Positions 41,135 through 50,985 are shown, counted from the stretch's first letter. The stretch: DNA of 64,000 nt from Vibrio injensis (GCF_001895205.1 NZ_BDJF01000006.1:62001-126000); one strand, 5' to 3'. A program made the numbers and translations. Notes: generated from the sequence alone by a model not told the origin.

Positions 41135-42691
41135 ATGCGTAATAACCAACCAACAACTAATAAAGAAAAAACCTTTGATCCCAAAACCAAATTGATCACG
41201 GTGACCGATACCCAAGGTATTATTTTGGAATGTAATGATGCCTTTCTCGACATCAGCGGTTTCAGCAAGAACGAACTGATTGGTCAACCACATAATATCG
41301 TCCGCCATCCCGACATGCCAGCTGAAGCGTTTGAGGTAATGTGGCAATATCTAAAAGCAGGAAAACCTTGGATGGGATTGGTGAAAAATCGCTGTAAAAA
41401 TGGCGATTTTTACTGGGTAGATGCCTACGTTACTCCTATTACTAAAAATGGAAAAGTCGTCGGTTATGAATCCGTCCGCTCCAGTCCAGAGAGACAAGCA
41501 GTTGCCAGAGCAGAAAAATTTTATCAACGCATTAAGTCTGGAAAATCGACAAAACCACTCACTTTTATCGCAAACCCTGAATATTTATTGTTAAGCATCG
41601 CTTTCTTGTTCGCTATCGTACTATGGCATTTTGGTTATCCCCAACTCTCTGAGCGATTTCTTCTGCTCAGTGTTGTTATTTTCTCAGGCTGGGTATCATA
41701 CGCACGCAAGAAAATGTTTGCATCACTCAGTGAGCTACTAAAAAGCTCCTTTAGCCACCCGTTAGCGGTCAGCACTTATACCAGCGATCGCGGCGATCTA
41801 GGAGCGATTAAAGTCTCCCTCTACAGTCAAGCCGCTCATCTCAGTACCATTTTGGCGCGAATTGAAAACGCGGCCAGTGACGTTTCATCAGGCATGAAGC
41901 GCGGACAAAGCTTAACTCAAAGCGCCCGTAAAGAAATCACGCGTCAACAGGCTGAAACCGAGACTGTCGCTGCGGCGATGAACCAAATGAGTACTTCAAT
42001 CAACGATGTTTCAGAACATGTTAATAATACGGCGGGGCAAGCATCAACAGCCAATACTCTGACCCAACATGGTGTCACAACGGCTCACATTACTCGAGAT
42101 TCGATTGAAAAGCTTAAACAAACAGTGCAACAAATTGGCCACTCTGTTGAAAGTGTTTCTGAGCAGACCACTAAAATTGCTCAAGTTGCGCAAATCATTG
42201 AAAATATTGCTGAGCAAACGAATCTCTTAGCACTGAATGCGGCTATCGAAGCCGCGAGAGCCGGAGAACAAGGGCGAGGTTTCGCCGTCGTAGCTGATGA
42301 AGTTCGTGTATTAGCCACTCGAACTCAGCAATCAACTCAAGATATCCACAATATTATTTCTGAACTGACTGGTCGAGCTCAGCAAGCGGTAAAAGTGTCC
42401 AAAGTTGGCGTTGAAAATGCTGAAGAAGGATTAAGCTATGTACTCAAAAGTAGTGAAGTATTAGAAGGTATTTCACAAGCCGTTGAGCAAATTGCTGAAA
42501 TGTCAGCACAAATTGCTACTGCGGTTGAGCAGCAAGCCCATGTCGCCGAAGACGTTAATCAGCAAATCGTCAATATTTCCAACTTAGCGGAATCCACCCA
42601 ACGGAGCGCAAATCAGTTGAATGATTGTATTAATGATGTCGACAAGGTTTCAGACGATCTACACGAACTTGTCGTGCGCTTCAAACAATAA
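41135..42691 (+). CDS. PAS-domain methyl-accepting chemotaxis protein, Aer-like
   Basis: 518 residues. An N-terminal PAS domain (about 15-125; [24 protein letters not shown]) resembling the FAD-binding PAS of the energy-taxis receptor Aer; two membrane helices close together (about 150-190); then a long cytoplasmic MCP signalling domain with the conserved hairpin tip [20 protein letters not shown]. The lack of a periplasmic domain fits Aer-type intracellular redox or energy sensing. It ends before the tRNA-Arg terminator on the opposite strand. Confidence 0.9.
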   Translation: MRNNQPTTNKEKTFDPKTKLITVTDTQGIILECNDAFLDISGFSKNELIGQPHNIVRHPDMPAEAFEVMWQYLKAGKPWMGLVKNRCKNGDFYWVDAYVTPITKNGKVVGYESVRSSPERQAVARAEKFYQRIKSGKSTKPLTFIANPEYLLLSIAFLFAIVLWHFGYPQLSERFLLLSVVIFSGWVSYARKKMFASLSELLKSSFSHPLAVSTYTSDRGDLGAIKVSLYSQAAHLSTILARIENAASDVSSGMKRGQSLTQSARKEITRQQAETETVAAAMNQMSTSINDVSEHVNNTAGQASTANTLTQHGVTTAHITRDSIEKLKQTVQQIGHSVESVSEQTTKIAQVAQIIENIAEQTNLLALNAAIEAARAGEQGRGFAVVADEVRVLATRTQQSTQDIHNIISELTGRAQQAVKVSKVGVENAEEGLSYVLKSSEVLEGISQAVEQIAEMSAQIATAVEQQAHVAEDVNQQIVNISNLAESTQRSANQLNDCINDVDKVSDDLHELVVRFKQ

Positions 42692-42702
42692 CGCCGATCA
42701 AA

Positions 42703-42728
42703 AAGCCCCAGTACAAGTACTGGGGCTT
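42703..42728 (-). terminator. Terminator of tRNA-Arg
   Basis: A 12-bp stem (AAGCCCCAGTAC/GTACTGGGGCTT); on the minus strand it is followed by TTTGATC. It also lies just past the chemoreceptor gene and may stop that transcript. Confidence 0.85.
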
Positions 42729-42734
42729 AAGATA

Positions 42735-42811
<77 letters not shown>

Positions 42812-42824
42812 TTTATGGGAGAGG

Positions 42825-42852
42825 ATTATACGAGTTCAACCGCGTAAATCAA
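42825..42852 (-). promoter_or_regulatory. Promoter of tRNA-Arg
   Basis: The minus strand has TTGATT (-35, 42847-42852), a 16-base spacer and a perfect TATAAT (-10, 42825-42830), placing the start a few bases before the tRNA 5' end. Confidence 0.75.
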
Positions 42853-43140
42853 CGCTTTTGACCGTTATTTTCTATCAAGTGCCTAAATATAAAGCAAAAG
42901 TACTATTTTAAAACGGGTTAACGTGTACATAACTCACGATGTCGTCGTCAGCCAACCGCATAACGTCTTATTAAAATAGCATGACTCATCACTATTTAGC
43001 TGATCACCTTTACCGAATTTGAAACAGAAAAATCCGCATAAACATTAAAAATCAAAAAGCAAACGTTTGCTTATGGATATTTTGCTTGCCATCTGCCACA
43101 ATGCGCGGAAAATTTTGTGCTTTGCAGTGTAAGGAATGTT
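42853..43140. other. Spacer between tRNA-Arg promoter and folD
   Basis: No gene is visible. The PurR-like box at 43057-43072 is the only element I recognise. GTAAGGAATG provides the folD ribosome-binding site. Confidence 0.5.
43057..43072. promoter_or_regulatory. PurR-box candidate upstream of folD
   Basis: A perfect 16-bp palindrome AAGCAAACGTTTGCTT, matching the PurR operator core GCAAACGTTTGC exactly. It lies about 70 bases upstream of the folD start, consistent with purine control of one-carbon metabolism. Confidence 0.75.
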
Positions 43141-44013
43141 ATGACGGCTCAATATATTGATGGAAAGTTAATCTCGCAAACGGTGCGATCTGAAGTCGCA
43201 GCACGAGTAAAAGCCCGCACCGATTTGGGACTACGGGCTCCTGGACTTGCGGTTGTTCTTGTCGGCGAAGATCCGGCTTCGCAAGTCTATGTCGGCAGTA
43301 AACGCCGCGCCTGTGAAGAAGTCGGATTTGTCTCGAAATCTTATGATCTGCCGGCAACAACGAGCGAAGCTGAGCTCTTAGCGTTAATTGATACGTTGAA
43401 TCAAGACGACACTATTGACGGTATTCTTGTTCAACTTCCTCTACCTGCTGGCATTGATACGACCCAAGTACTAGAACGTATTGTACCAGATAAAGATGTC
43501 GATGGATTTCATCCTTATAATCTCGGTCGCTTAGCTCAGCGTATCCCTAAACTGCGCTCTTGCACCCCTAAGGGGATCATTACCTTATTAGAACGTTACA
43601 ATATCGAATTGCGGAGTAAGCATGCCGTTGTCGTCGGTGCATCGAATATTGTAGGGCGTCCAATGAGTCTGGAATTACTGCTAGCAGGATGCACAACGAC
43701 AACCTGCCATCGTTTCACTAAAGATCTCGAACACCATGTTCGTCAAGCCGACATTTTAGTCGTCGCGGTCGGTAAGCCTAATTTTATTCCCGGATCTTGG
43801 GTGAAAGAAGGGGCAGTAGTGATTGATGTCGGTATCAATCGTCTTGCTTCTGGACAGTTGATTGGTGATGTCGATTTTGAAGTCGCACGCACACGAGCCA
43901 GTTTTATCACTCCCGTTCCTGGTGGGGTTGGCCCGATGACGGTAGCAAGTTTAATTGAAAACACTATGATGGCGTGCGAACAGTTCCATACCCAAGATAA
44001 AACGCAACATTAA
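43141..44013 (+). CDS. folD: Methylenetetrahydrofolate dehydrogenase / cyclohydrolase
   Basis: 290 residues; interconverts methylene-, methenyl- and formyl-tetrahydrofolate, supplying purine synthesis. The catalytic lysine is in [13 protein letters not shown] (about 56), and [23 protein letters not shown] and the NADP-binding [15 protein letters not shown] are family signatures. The ATG at 43141 has AAGGA upstream and starts the conserved MTAQYIDGK; the frame extends 24 bases further. Regulation by PurR is inferred from the palindrome upstream. Confidence 0.97.
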   Translation: MTAQYIDGKLISQTVRSEVAARVKARTDLGLRAPGLAVVLVGEDPASQVYVGSKRRACEEVGFVSKSYDLPATTSEAELLALIDTLNQDDTIDGILVQLPLPAGIDTTQVLERIVPDKDVDGFHPYNLGRLAQRIPKLRSCTPKGIITLLERYNIELRSKHAVVVGASNIVGRPMSLELLLAGCTTTTCHRFTKDLEHHVRQADILVVAVGKPNFIPGSWVKEGAVVIDVGINRLASGQLIGDVDFEVARTRASFITPVPGGVGPMTVASLIENTMMACEQFHTQDKTQH

Positions 44014-44065
44014 CCACTCGCATTAATTATCTCTAATTAACAATGAGAAGTAACATGTGAGACAA

Positions 44066-44099
44066 AAACGGGGCGAGCAATAATCTCTCTCGCCCGTTT
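44066..44099. terminator. Terminator between folD and nupC
   Basis: Arms AAACGGGGCGAG and CTCGCCCGTTT pair with one bulged G; TATATTTAT follows on the plus strand. It serves the convergent folD and nupC. Confidence 0.8.
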
Positions 44100-44103
44100 A
44101 TAT

Positions 44104-45306
44104 TTATAGTGATAAGATAACACCCGCTAGCGCTGCGCTCATTAAATTAGCCAAAACGCCAGCCCCAATCGCTCTAAAACCATATTGAGAGATAAAACTG
44201 CGCCGCTCTGGTACTAAACTCCCCAAGCCACCAATCAAGACCGCCATCGTCGAAATATTAGCAAAACCACATAAAGCAAACGTTATGATCGCTTGCGAAT
44301 GTTGACTCAATTGTGATTGTACGTTGATGAATTGAATAAAAGCGACAAATTCATTGATAACAATTTTATTACCAATCAGCGATCCGGCGGTAATCGCCTC
44401 GTGCCATGGAATACCTAGTAACCATGCAATAGGTGCAAATACATACCCCAGTATCAACTCAAAACTTAATGTGATACCGAACCAGCCCCCTAGCCAGCCT
44501 AATAAACCGTTCAGCAACGCAATCACACTGACAAAAGCAAGCAGTGTCGCGCCAACCGCAACAGCAATTCGTAGCCCCGACATCGCGCCATCAGCCATCG
44601 CCTCGACGACATTGGTTGCCTTTGGGATATCAATATCGATTTCAGCCTTTTGTTGGTGAGTCTGTGTTTCTGGAAACAGCATTTTTGCCATTAGCAAACC
44701 AGCCGGTGCAGACATAAATGCGGCAGCAATTAGATAGTTCAAATTGACACCCAATGACGCATAACCGACTAAAGTACCTCCAGCAACCGACGCCAAACCA
44801 CAAGTCATTACTGCAAAAAACTGTGAATCACTCATCTGCTTTAAATAAGGCTTAACGACAAGAGGAGCTTCAATCATACCAACAAAAATATTGGCGGTTG
44901 CTGACAGTGATTCTGCTCGACCTGTGCCCAATAATTTTTGTAGCGCTCCGCCAATCAAGTTAATCACTTTCGGCATTAAGCCAATATGATATAATCCAGA
45001 AATTAACGCAGAAAAAAAGATAATGATACCAAGGACATGAATGGCAAATACAAATCCTACTTTCTCACTGGCTAATCCACCAAAGATAAAGCTGATCCCT
45101 TCTTGGCCATAATCGATCAAATGAGCAACAGCGCCTGTTACCCCATTGAGTATATCTTTACCGGCTGGCACATAGAGCACCAACAGGGCAAAACCTACTT
45201 GCAACAAAAAAGCCAAGCCGACCGTTCTAAGTCGAATATTTTTTCTATCTGCAGAAAATAGCCAAGCCACACTTAAAATGGTGATTACACCGAGCAATGA
45301 GATCAT
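44104..45306 (-). CDS. nupC: Concentrative nucleoside transporter NupC
   Basis: 400 residues, CNT family, a sodium- or proton-coupled nucleoside importer. Two conserved halves are visible: GTGRAESLSATANIFVGMIEAPLVVKPYL and ITAGSLIGNKIVINEFVAF with CGFANISTMAVLIGGLGSLVPERR. The start at 45306 (MISLLGVITIL) matches the family; the frame extends upstream to 45381 without homology. A PurR-like box and a 22-bp palindrome lie in its upstream region. Confidence 0.95.
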   Translation of the reverse strand: MISLLGVITILSVAWLFSADRKNIRLRTVGLAFLLQVGFALLVLYVPAGKDILNGVTGAVAHLIDYGQEGISFIFGGLASEKVGFVFAIHVLGIIIFFSALISGLYHIGLMPKVINLIGGALQKLLGTGRAESLSATANIFVGMIEAPLVVKPYLKQMSDSQFFAVMTCGLASVAGGTLVGYASLGVNLNYLIAAAFMSAPAGLLMAKMLFPETQTHQQKAEIDIDIPKATNVVEAMADGAMSGLRIAVAVGATLLAFVSVIALLNGLLGWLGGWFGITLSFELILGYVFAPIAWLLGIPWHEAITAGSLIGNKIVINEFVAFIQFINVQSQLSQHSQAIITFALCGFANISTMAVLIGGLGSLVPERRSFISQYGFRAIGAGVLANLMSAALAGVILSL

Positions 45307-45450
45307 ATATCTAATCCGAAAAGTTACTAATAATGCAAGGCGAGGCATTCTATAGTGCAAAAGTAGATGCGCAAGCCACAAATGTTAACGGAGTAGATCA
45401 AAAAAATATCACGCAACAATCGATCATTTAAGCCATTGAATTTCAACAAA

Positions 45451-45462
45451 ACAAACGTTTGC
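45451..45462 (-). promoter_or_regulatory. PurR-box candidate upstream of nupC
   Basis: ACAAACGTTTGC, one mismatch from the PurR operator core GCAAACGTTTGC, about 145 bases before nupC. CytR or another LacI-family repressor could use a similar site. Confidence 0.6.
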
Positions 45463-45470
45463 CTTTTCAA

Positions 45471-45492
45471 ATTATTTCCATATGGAAATAAT
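45471..45492. promoter_or_regulatory. 22-bp perfect palindrome upstream of nupC
   Basis: A perfect palindrome whose half-site is ATTATTTCCAT. It is 8 bases from the PurR-like box. The AT-rich flanks around a central CCATATGG suggest an operator for a dimeric repressor; I cannot name the protein. Confidence 0.6.
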
Positions 45493-45607
45493 ATTTCTAA
45501 CCATGGAAAGAATCTCTTACCTAAAATGATCAAACGTATTCATAGACGACGAATGTTGCCAAACGAGTAAAACAGAGGGAGAGATTGAAAACATTAAGTA
45601 GGCGAAC

Positions 45608-46561
45608 TTAGCATCCTGTCGATGCAAAGCGTACATAAGGCTCTAAGCGACTATCCCAATAACAAGGACTCGCTAATTTGTCTTTGATAAAATCGATCAC
45701 CGCCGACGTTTTCTTAGGCATATGCTGACGGCTAGGATAAACCGCATAAAACGGCATATTTTGGTTGGCGTGCCAATCTGGTAGTAATTGAATCAATTGT
45801 CCGTGACGAAATTCATCTTTAAGCAGATACGTCGCTAGATACGCCACCCCCCATCCAGCTACTGCCGCATCACGCACGGCTTCCGCCAAATCAACCGAGT
45901 AGTTACCAGAAACTTGTACAGTCAATTTGTGATCCGATTTGGCAAAAGACCAACGGGTATAGTCACGATCCCAACTGCGATAAATCAAACAATTGTGCTC
46001 TAATAATGCTTCTGGAGTATGCGGCGTACCGTGTTGAAGTAAATAGTCCGGAGAAGCAACCACGACAAAACGACTGTCTGCTAGACGCTGAGCAATATAT
46101 CCCTGTGGCAAATGCTCATTACTGGTTATCCACAAATCAAGCCCCTCTTGTAGCATGTCGACGCGATGATCAAACAGGTGCACCTCGACTTGTAACTCAG
46201 GATAACGTTGACGCAATGCTTCTAGCGCAGGCAAAATATGTAAAGTTCCAAAAGATTGCGATAAACCCAAACGAAGCAGCCCTGAGACTTCATCACGTTG
46301 ACTCTCAACCTCAGCTTGCGCTTCATCAACCAAACAAAGTAACTGAGCGCAATACTGATAGAAACCTTGCCCCGCTTCGGTAATGGTGACACTCCGCGTT
46401 GTACGTTGTACTAACTTAATTCCCAAAGACGCTTCAAGCAAAGCCAACTGTTTACTGACATGAGAGACCGATACGCCCAATTGCTTGGCGGCAGCGGTAA
46501 AGCCTTTTTGCTGTACCAAAGTAGCAAAAATGACCATTTGCCCAGCTCGCTCTGCTAACAC
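45608..46561 (-). CDS. LysR-family transcriptional regulator
   Basis: 317 residues. The N-terminal winged helix-turn-helix (about 1-62; FTAAAKQLGVSVSHVSKQLALLEASLG) and the periplasmic-binding-protein-like effector domain (about 90-295) are typical of the CrgA/AaeR-like LysR subgroup, which often controls small aromatic or redox genes. No divergent neighbour gives its target: nupC is downstream on the same strand and luxU is upstream on the same strand. Confidence 0.92.
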   Translation of the reverse strand: MLAERAGQMVIFATLVQQKGFTAAAKQLGVSVSHVSKQLALLEASLGIKLVQRTTRSVTITEAGQGFYQYCAQLLCLVDEAQAEVESQRDEVSGLLRLGLSQSFGTLHILPALEALRQRYPELQVEVHLFDHRVDMLQEGLDLWITSNEHLPQGYIAQRLADSRFVVVASPDYLLQHGTPHTPEALLEHNCLIYRSWDRDYTRWSFAKSDHKLTVQVSGNYSVDLAEAVRDAAVAGWGVAYLATYLLKDEFRHGQLIQLLPDWHANQNMPFYAVYPSRQHMPKKTSAVIDFIKDKLASPCYWDSRLEPYVRFASTGC

Positions 46562-46612
46562 TGATTTTCCTTCTAGTATAATGTGCCTTGTGAGAAGATG
46601 GTCTTAATGCGG

Positions 46613-46960
46613 TTAATGCGCCGTACCTTGTAACTGAGCATAACATTCGGCGGTTTCGCTAAGTATCTCTAACATCTTTGCTGTTTCCGTTTCTTCATTC
46701 ATCACGATCCCCTGCTTGGCGTTGCTATCGACCTGTGTTGCAAAAGCACACAACTTATCGGCACCAAAACTGGCGGCGCTGCTTTTTAGTGCATGGCTGA
46801 TTTCAATTAAATAAGTCATGTTACCACCATCAGCACCTTGAGTAAGTTGCTGATGATAAAGGTGAAGTTCACCTAAAAAAATATCCATTAGAATAGGAAT
46901 ATTCTCTTTGCCAATCTCTTTAGCCAACGCATCAATTTTTTCGATATTCATCCACTGCAT
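46613..46960 (-). CDS. luxU: Quorum-sensing phosphotransfer protein LuxU
   Basis: 115 residues, a monomeric histidine phosphotransfer (HPt) domain. The phosphorylated histidine is His56 in EISHALKSSAASFGADKLC. LuxU relays phosphate from the hybrid autoinducer kinases to LuxO. The start at 46960 (MQWMNIEKIDALAKEIG) follows AGGAG inside the end of luxO; MNIEK nine bases later is also possible. The longer open frame to 47074 overlaps luxO and is not LuxU-like. Confidence 0.94.
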   Translation of the reverse strand: MQWMNIEKIDALAKEIGKENIPILMDIFLGELHLYHQQLTQGADGGNMTYLIEISHALKSSAASFGADKLCAFATQVDSNAKQGIVMNEETETAKMLEILSETAECYAQLQGTAH

Positions 46961-46967
46961 AACGTCT

Positions 46968-48365
46968 CTAGCGCTCCTTTTCCTGCTCTTTTTCATTCCA
47001 GGTTTGCAGCTTGCGATAAATCGTTGAGGGACTGACATCCAAATAACTCGCCGCTCTTGGAATATTACCATCACATACTTCGATGGCTTTTTCTATCGCT
47101 TGTTTTTCCGTTAGCCATAACGGGAAGATATCATGTACCGACAATACCTTCTCATTGGGAGACAAAAAGGTAGGTTCTGCCATTCTTGGTGCATTGAGTG
47201 GTGGAGGTAACATTGATAAGGTAATTTCTTGTCCATCATTCAATACCACGACATTACGTAGGACGTTTTGTAACTGACGCACATTACCTGGCCATTCATA
47301 ATGTTTGAAGCGCTCTGTCACTTCTGAAGAGAGACGAACAAATCCTTTGCCTTCCTCTTTCGCCATATGACCTAATAGTGAATAAGCAATTTCAATCACA
47401 TCATCGCCACGTTCTCGTAGTGGCGGTAAATGTAATGGAATGACGTATAAACGGTAATATAAGTCTTCGCGAAAACGACCTTGTTGAACTTCTTTCCAAG
47501 GATCACGGTTCGTGGCACAGACAAAGCGCACATCGACACTGTGTAGCTTAGAAGAGCCGACTTTTTGAAAAGTACCCGTTTGGATAAAACGTAATAATTT
47601 GGTTTGCAGGTCAAGATCCATCTCGCACAACTCATCCAAAAAGAGCGTCCCACCATCAGCTAACTCCGCTGCGCCCTGTCTATCTGAGGCGGCTCCGGTA
47701 AAGGCACCTTTGACGTGGCCAAAAAGCTCACTTTCAATCAAGTCCTTTGGAATCGCAGCACAGTTGATGGCGATAAACGGTTTGTCGCCTCGCTTGCTGG
47801 CAGCATGAATCGCTTCAGCGCACACTTCTTTACCTGTACCACTCTCACCAGTAATAAAAATACTGGCTTTACTGCTCGCTGCGGAATCAATCGTGCGATA
47901 TACCGCCTGCATCGTTTGGCTACTGCCAATAAAACCTTGATAGTTTTGATTATTCGGATCGTAATTTTCGCTTTTAAGCTTATTCGCTTTGCGCATCGCA
48001 TTATTGACGGTAATACGTAGCCGGTCAGCCTCACACGGCTTAATCAGAAAGTCTTGTGCACCTTGACGCATCGCCTCGACCGCAGTATCGATAGAGCCGT
48101 GCGCGGTCATAAAGATGATCGGTACATCAGGAGATTGTTTTTTTACTGCAGCAAGCACATCCATCCCGGTCATATCAGGCAAACGCAAATCTAATAGGAT
48201 TAAATCTGGTGTTCGCCGGCTAAGGCTCTCTATCGCATCGCGCCCAGTGCTGACAATATTAATATCAATCTCTAGCGGAGTTAGATAAGATCGGTACAAT
48301 GCTGCCACAGAAGCCGTATCCTCAACCATCAACAGATACTTAGTTTTAACGTTATTTTCGCTCAA
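46968..48365 (-). CDS. luxO: Quorum-sensing sigma-54-dependent response regulator LuxO
   Basis: 465 residues from the chosen start. The receiver domain (about 9-125) has the acidic pair in VEDT and phospho-accepting Asp59 in [11 protein letters not shown]; the central AAA+ domain has GESGTGKE and the sigma-54-contacting GAFTGA; the C-terminal Fis-type HTH is [19 protein letters not shown]. Phospho-LuxO activates qrr sRNA genes. An ATG start at MVEDTAS would cut the first beta strand, so the TTG at 48365, with GTAGG 2 bases upstream, is preferred; it gives an N-terminus of the usual length. Confidence 0.94.
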   Translation of the reverse strand: MSENNVKTKYLLMVEDTASVAALYRSYLTPLEIDINIVSTGRDAIESLSRRTPDLILLDLRLPDMTGMDVLAAVKKQSPDVPIIFMTAHGSIDTAVEAMRQGAQDFLIKPCEADRLRITVNNAMRKANKLKSENYDPNNQNYQGFIGSSQTMQAVYRTIDSAASSKASIFITGESGTGKEVCAEAIHAASKRGDKPFIAINCAAIPKDLIESELFGHVKGAFTGAASDRQGAAELADGGTLFLDELCEMDLDLQTKLLRFIQTGTFQKVGSSKLHSVDVRFVCATNRDPWKEVQQGRFREDLYYRLYVIPLHLPPLRERGDDVIEIAYSLLGHMAKEEGKGFVRLSSEVTERFKHYEWPGNVRQLQNVLRNVVVLNDGQEITLSMLPPPLNAPRMAEPTFLSPNEKVLSVHDIFPLWLTEKQAIEKAIEVCDGNIPRAASYLDVSPSTIYRKLQTWNEKEQEKER

Positions 48366-48382
48366 TTGCCTACCCAGCCATT

Positions 48383-48424
48383 TTATTTTTGCATTTTGCT
48401 TAATTGTTGCATCAAGAGTCGCAT
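48383..48424 (-). CDS. Possible 13-codon leader ORF upstream of luxO
   Basis: The minus strand has a strong Shine-Dalgarno AAGGAG (48433-48438), an 8-base spacer, then ATG and 13 codons ([13 protein letters not shown]) before TAA. It ends 17 bases before the proposed luxO TTG start, in another frame. The ribosome-binding site is far better than that of luxO, so this may be a leader peptide that controls luxO by re-initiation. Translation is inferred. Confidence 0.4.
   Translation of the reverse strand: MRLLMQQLSKMQK
48389..48401. promoter_or_regulatory. LuxO-box-like site (second)
   Basis: TTGCATTTTGCTT on the plus strand; matches TTGCA-N3-TGCAA except for the last two bases. It is 30 bases from the better site at 48419-48431. 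Confidence 0.4.
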
Positions 48425-48431
48425 TTTGCAA
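48419..48431. promoter_or_regulatory. LuxO-box-like site upstream of luxO
   Basis: TCGCATTTTGCAA on the plus strand, one mismatch from the LuxO recognition sequence TTGCA-N3-TGCAA. Its location just upstream of luxO fits LuxO autorepression known in vibrios. Confidence 0.5.
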
Positions 48432-48473
48432 ACTCCTTGTTATAATTAACCCATATACAAAAACCCACATACC

Positions 48474-50504
48474 CTAGCTATTAGTAATAAACTGCTGACG
48501 TAACTGCGTAATTTGATCGCGCTTTTGAGCCGCTAATTCAAATTCGAGATCTTGTGCGTGTTTGTACATTTCCGATTCGAGCTTCATGATCTGCTTTTCT
48601 AACTGCTGGGGAGTGAGTAAGTCATAACTCGCACCGGGCTCGGCAACCTTAGCGAGAGGCACAACTTTGCTGGCTTTCTGTTGTTTCGGCTTCGTCGCAT
48701 CGCCTAATTCCATAATGTCTTTGATGCTGCGTCTTAGTGCTTGAGGTTCTATTCCCCGCTTTTGGTTATACGCTTGCTGTTTCTCGCGGCGACGCTCGGT
48801 TTCATCAATCGCTTTACGCATTGATTTGGTGATATTGTCTCCATACAAGATCGCTTTTCCATGCAAATGGCGCGCAGCACGGCCTATCGTCTGAATTAAT
48901 GAACGCTCTGAACGTAAAAAACCTTCTTTATCAGCATCTAAAATCGCGACTAAGGATACTTCTGGCATATCCAGCCCTTCACGTAATAAGTTGATCCCAA
49001 CTAAAACATCAAACACTCCTAGTCGCAAATCACGAATAATTTCCACCCGTTCCACGGTATCAATATCCGAGTGTAAATAGCGCACTTTTACCCCATGTTC
49101 ATGCAAATACTCGGTCAAGTCTTCCGCCATGCGCTTAGTGAGTGTTGTCACAAGCACTCTTTCCTCTTTGGCGGCCCGACTGCGTATTTCTGATAATAGG
49201 TCGTCGACCTGAGTAGCCACGGGGCGTACTTCAATCTCAGGATCGAGTAATCCGGTTGGCCGGACAACCTGTTCAACCACATCTCCTGCTGATTTTTCCA
49301 GTTCATATTGACTGGGAGTGGCAGAAACAAAAATTGTTTGTGGCGCAAGCGCTTCAAACTCTTCAAATTTTAAAGGTCGATTATCCAACGCTGAAGGTAA
49401 ACGAAACCCAAACTCAACCAAGGTTTCTTTACGAGAACGGTCACCTTTATACATGGCGCCAATTTGCGGCACCGTCACGTGTGATTCATCAATCACCAAT
49501 AAACCATCGTGAGGCAAGTAATCAAATAAGGTCGGTGGCGGTTCACCAGCGCTGCGGCCACTTAAATATCGAGAATAGTTTTCAATACCTGAACAGAAGC
49601 CCAGCTCATTCATCATTTCGATATCAAATTGCGTTCGTTGTGAGATGCGTTGCTCTTCCAGTAACTTGTTATTGTCTAATAAGGTTTGACGCCGAAGTTG
49701 TAACTCTTGTTTGATCTGTTCAATCGCATCAAGAATCCGCTCGCGAGATGTTACATAGTGGGTTTTAGGGTAAACGGTAAAACGCGCTAAATCACGCTGA
49801 CGAATCGCACCAGTTAAAGGGTCAAACAGGCTGATGCACTCAATTTCATCGTCGAACATTTCAACCCGAACCGCTTCTTGCTCTGATTCTGCTGGGAAAA
49901 TATCAATCACTTCACCACGAACCCGAAACTGACCGCGCTCAAAAGCAATATCATTACGGCTGTATTGTAATTCGGCTAAGCGCCGTAACATGTCACGTTG
50001 GTTAAGCACATCGCCGCGTCTTAGATGCAACATCATTTTTAGGTAAGAATCGGGGTCGCCCAAGCCATAAATTGCCGATACCGAAGCGACGATGATCGCA
50101 TCTTTACGCTCTAATAGCGCTTTGGTCGCCGATAGGCGCATCTGTTCAATATGAGAGTTAACCGAGGCATCTTTTTCGATAAAAGTATCGGTAGTTGGAA
50201 CATACGCTTCCGGCTGATAGTAATCATAGTATGAGACAAAATACTCGACCGCATTGTGAGGAAAAAAACTTTTCATCTCCCCATAAAGCTGGGCCGCTAA
50301 TGTTTTATTCGGCGCTAACAAAATGGTCGGGCGTTGGGCTTGAGCAATCACATTCGCTAACGTGAAGGTTTTTCCCGATCCCGTTACTCCCAATAAGGTT
50401 TGGTGCGCCAATCCCGCATCAATGCCTGCCAATAATCGTTCAATTGCCTCCGGCTGGTCGCCAGAAGGTTGGTATTCAGAGACCAGTTCAAACGTTTTGC
50501 TCAT
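48474..50504 (-). CDS. uvrB: UvrABC excision nuclease subunit B
   Basis: 676 residues; the damage-verification helicase of nucleotide excision repair. Walker [14 protein letters not shown] (about 39), the beta-hairpin [16 protein letters not shown]-like VIDESHV, motif V/VI ([25 protein letters not shown]) and the C-terminal UVR domain that binds UvrC (about 630-666) are all present. It is immediately upstream of luxO on the same strand, the usual vibrio neighbour. Its own upstream region has several DnaA boxes. Confidence 0.98.
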   Translation of the reverse strand: MSKTFELVSEYQPSGDQPEAIERLLAGIDAGLAHQTLLGVTGSGKTFTLANVIAQAQRPTILLAPNKTLAAQLYGEMKSFFPHNAVEYFVSYYDYYQPEAYVPTTDTFIEKDASVNSHIEQMRLSATKALLERKDAIIVASVSAIYGLGDPDSYLKMMLHLRRGDVLNQRDMLRRLAELQYSRNDIAFERGQFRVRGEVIDIFPAESEQEAVRVEMFDDEIECISLFDPLTGAIRQRDLARFTVYPKTHYVTSRERILDAIEQIKQELQLRRQTLLDNNKLLEEQRISQRTQFDIEMMNELGFCSGIENYSRYLSGRSAGEPPPTLFDYLPHDGLLVIDESHVTVPQIGAMYKGDRSRKETLVEFGFRLPSALDNRPLKFEEFEALAPQTIFVSATPSQYELEKSAGDVVEQVVRPTGLLDPEIEVRPVATQVDDLLSEIRSRAAKEERVLVTTLTKRMAEDLTEYLHEHGVKVRYLHSDIDTVERVEIIRDLRLGVFDVLVGINLLREGLDMPEVSLVAILDADKEGFLRSERSLIQTIGRAARHLHGKAILYGDNITKSMRKAIDETERRREKQQAYNQKRGIEPQALRRSIKDIMELGDATKPKQQKASKVVPLAKVAEPGASYDLLTPQQLEKQIMKLESEMYKHAQDLEFELAAQKRDQITQLRQQFITNS

Positions 50505-50637
50505 TACCTATACTCTACTACATTCATTGGTTTGATTGAGTATTGTCCGGTCAGCGCAACGAACTCGCAAGTACTTTAGGTGTTAACACTAAAAACGTAT
50601 AACGATCATCCCTTCCGTACAAAAAACATCCCATTAC

Positions 50638-50646
50638 TTATCCACA
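50638..50646 (+). promoter_or_regulatory. DnaA box
   Basis: TTATCCACA, a perfect match to the high-affinity DnaA recognition sequence, 134 bases upstream of the uvrB start. Confidence 0.7.
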
Positions 50647-50830
50647 CAAACGCTCTCAACCTTATCTGTACATGATTACCACGAACAAGATAATCACACC
50701 TGAACAATCTGTGGGTAAAACAAAAAAAACCTATAAAATCAAAATACTAGCCACAGAAAGCAATCGATTACACTATTAGAAAGAGGATAATGGTTAGAAA
50801 CGTAGTTAATTTCACAGACTTCCTTATACA

Positions 50831-50855
50831 CTTATCCACAAAATTGGTGGATAAG
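50831..50855. promoter_or_regulatory. Inverted pair of DnaA boxes
   Basis: TTATCCACA (50832-50840) and the opposite-strand TTATCCACC (50846-50854) lie head to head, forming 9-bp inverted arms CTTATCCAC/GTGGATAAG around a 7-base centre. Confidence 0.65.
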
Positions 50856-50940
50856 TAAATGCAACGCATGCCCGATAAGGAGTACAGAAAAGTAAAGTCT
50901 CTACCGGCAAAAATATCTATGATTTTTTAACGGGTAGATG

Positions 50941-50969
50941 TTGACAGAAAAAGGGGGGATAAGTACCAT
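50941..50969 (+). promoter_or_regulatory. Promoter of tRNA-Asn
   Basis: A perfect TTGACA (-35, 50941-50946), 17-base spacer and TACCAT (-10, 50964-50969). Transcription would begin about 10 bases before the tRNA. Confidence 0.7.
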
Positions 50970-50985
50970 TCTTGCCGCAAACCAT

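Larger units (their letters stand above)
45307..45607. other. 301-bp regulatory spacer between the LysR gene and nupC
   Basis: Holds two operator-like palindromes (45451-45462 and 45471-45492) upstream of nupC and no gene that I recognise. Confidence 0.55.
50505..50985. other. 481-bp spacer upstream of uvrB with DnaA boxes and tRNA-Asn promoter
   Basis: AT-rich. It holds DnaA boxes at 50638-50646, 50832-50840 and 50846-50854, one weaker match at 50710-50718, and the tRNA-Asn promoter. No convincing LexA box was found. No protein gene is visible. Confidence 0.6.

Noticed and set aside
50666..50681. CTGT-N8-ACCA as a LexA (SOS) box for uvrB
   Set aside because: Only one half-site fits; the second should be ACAG. 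Too weak to call.
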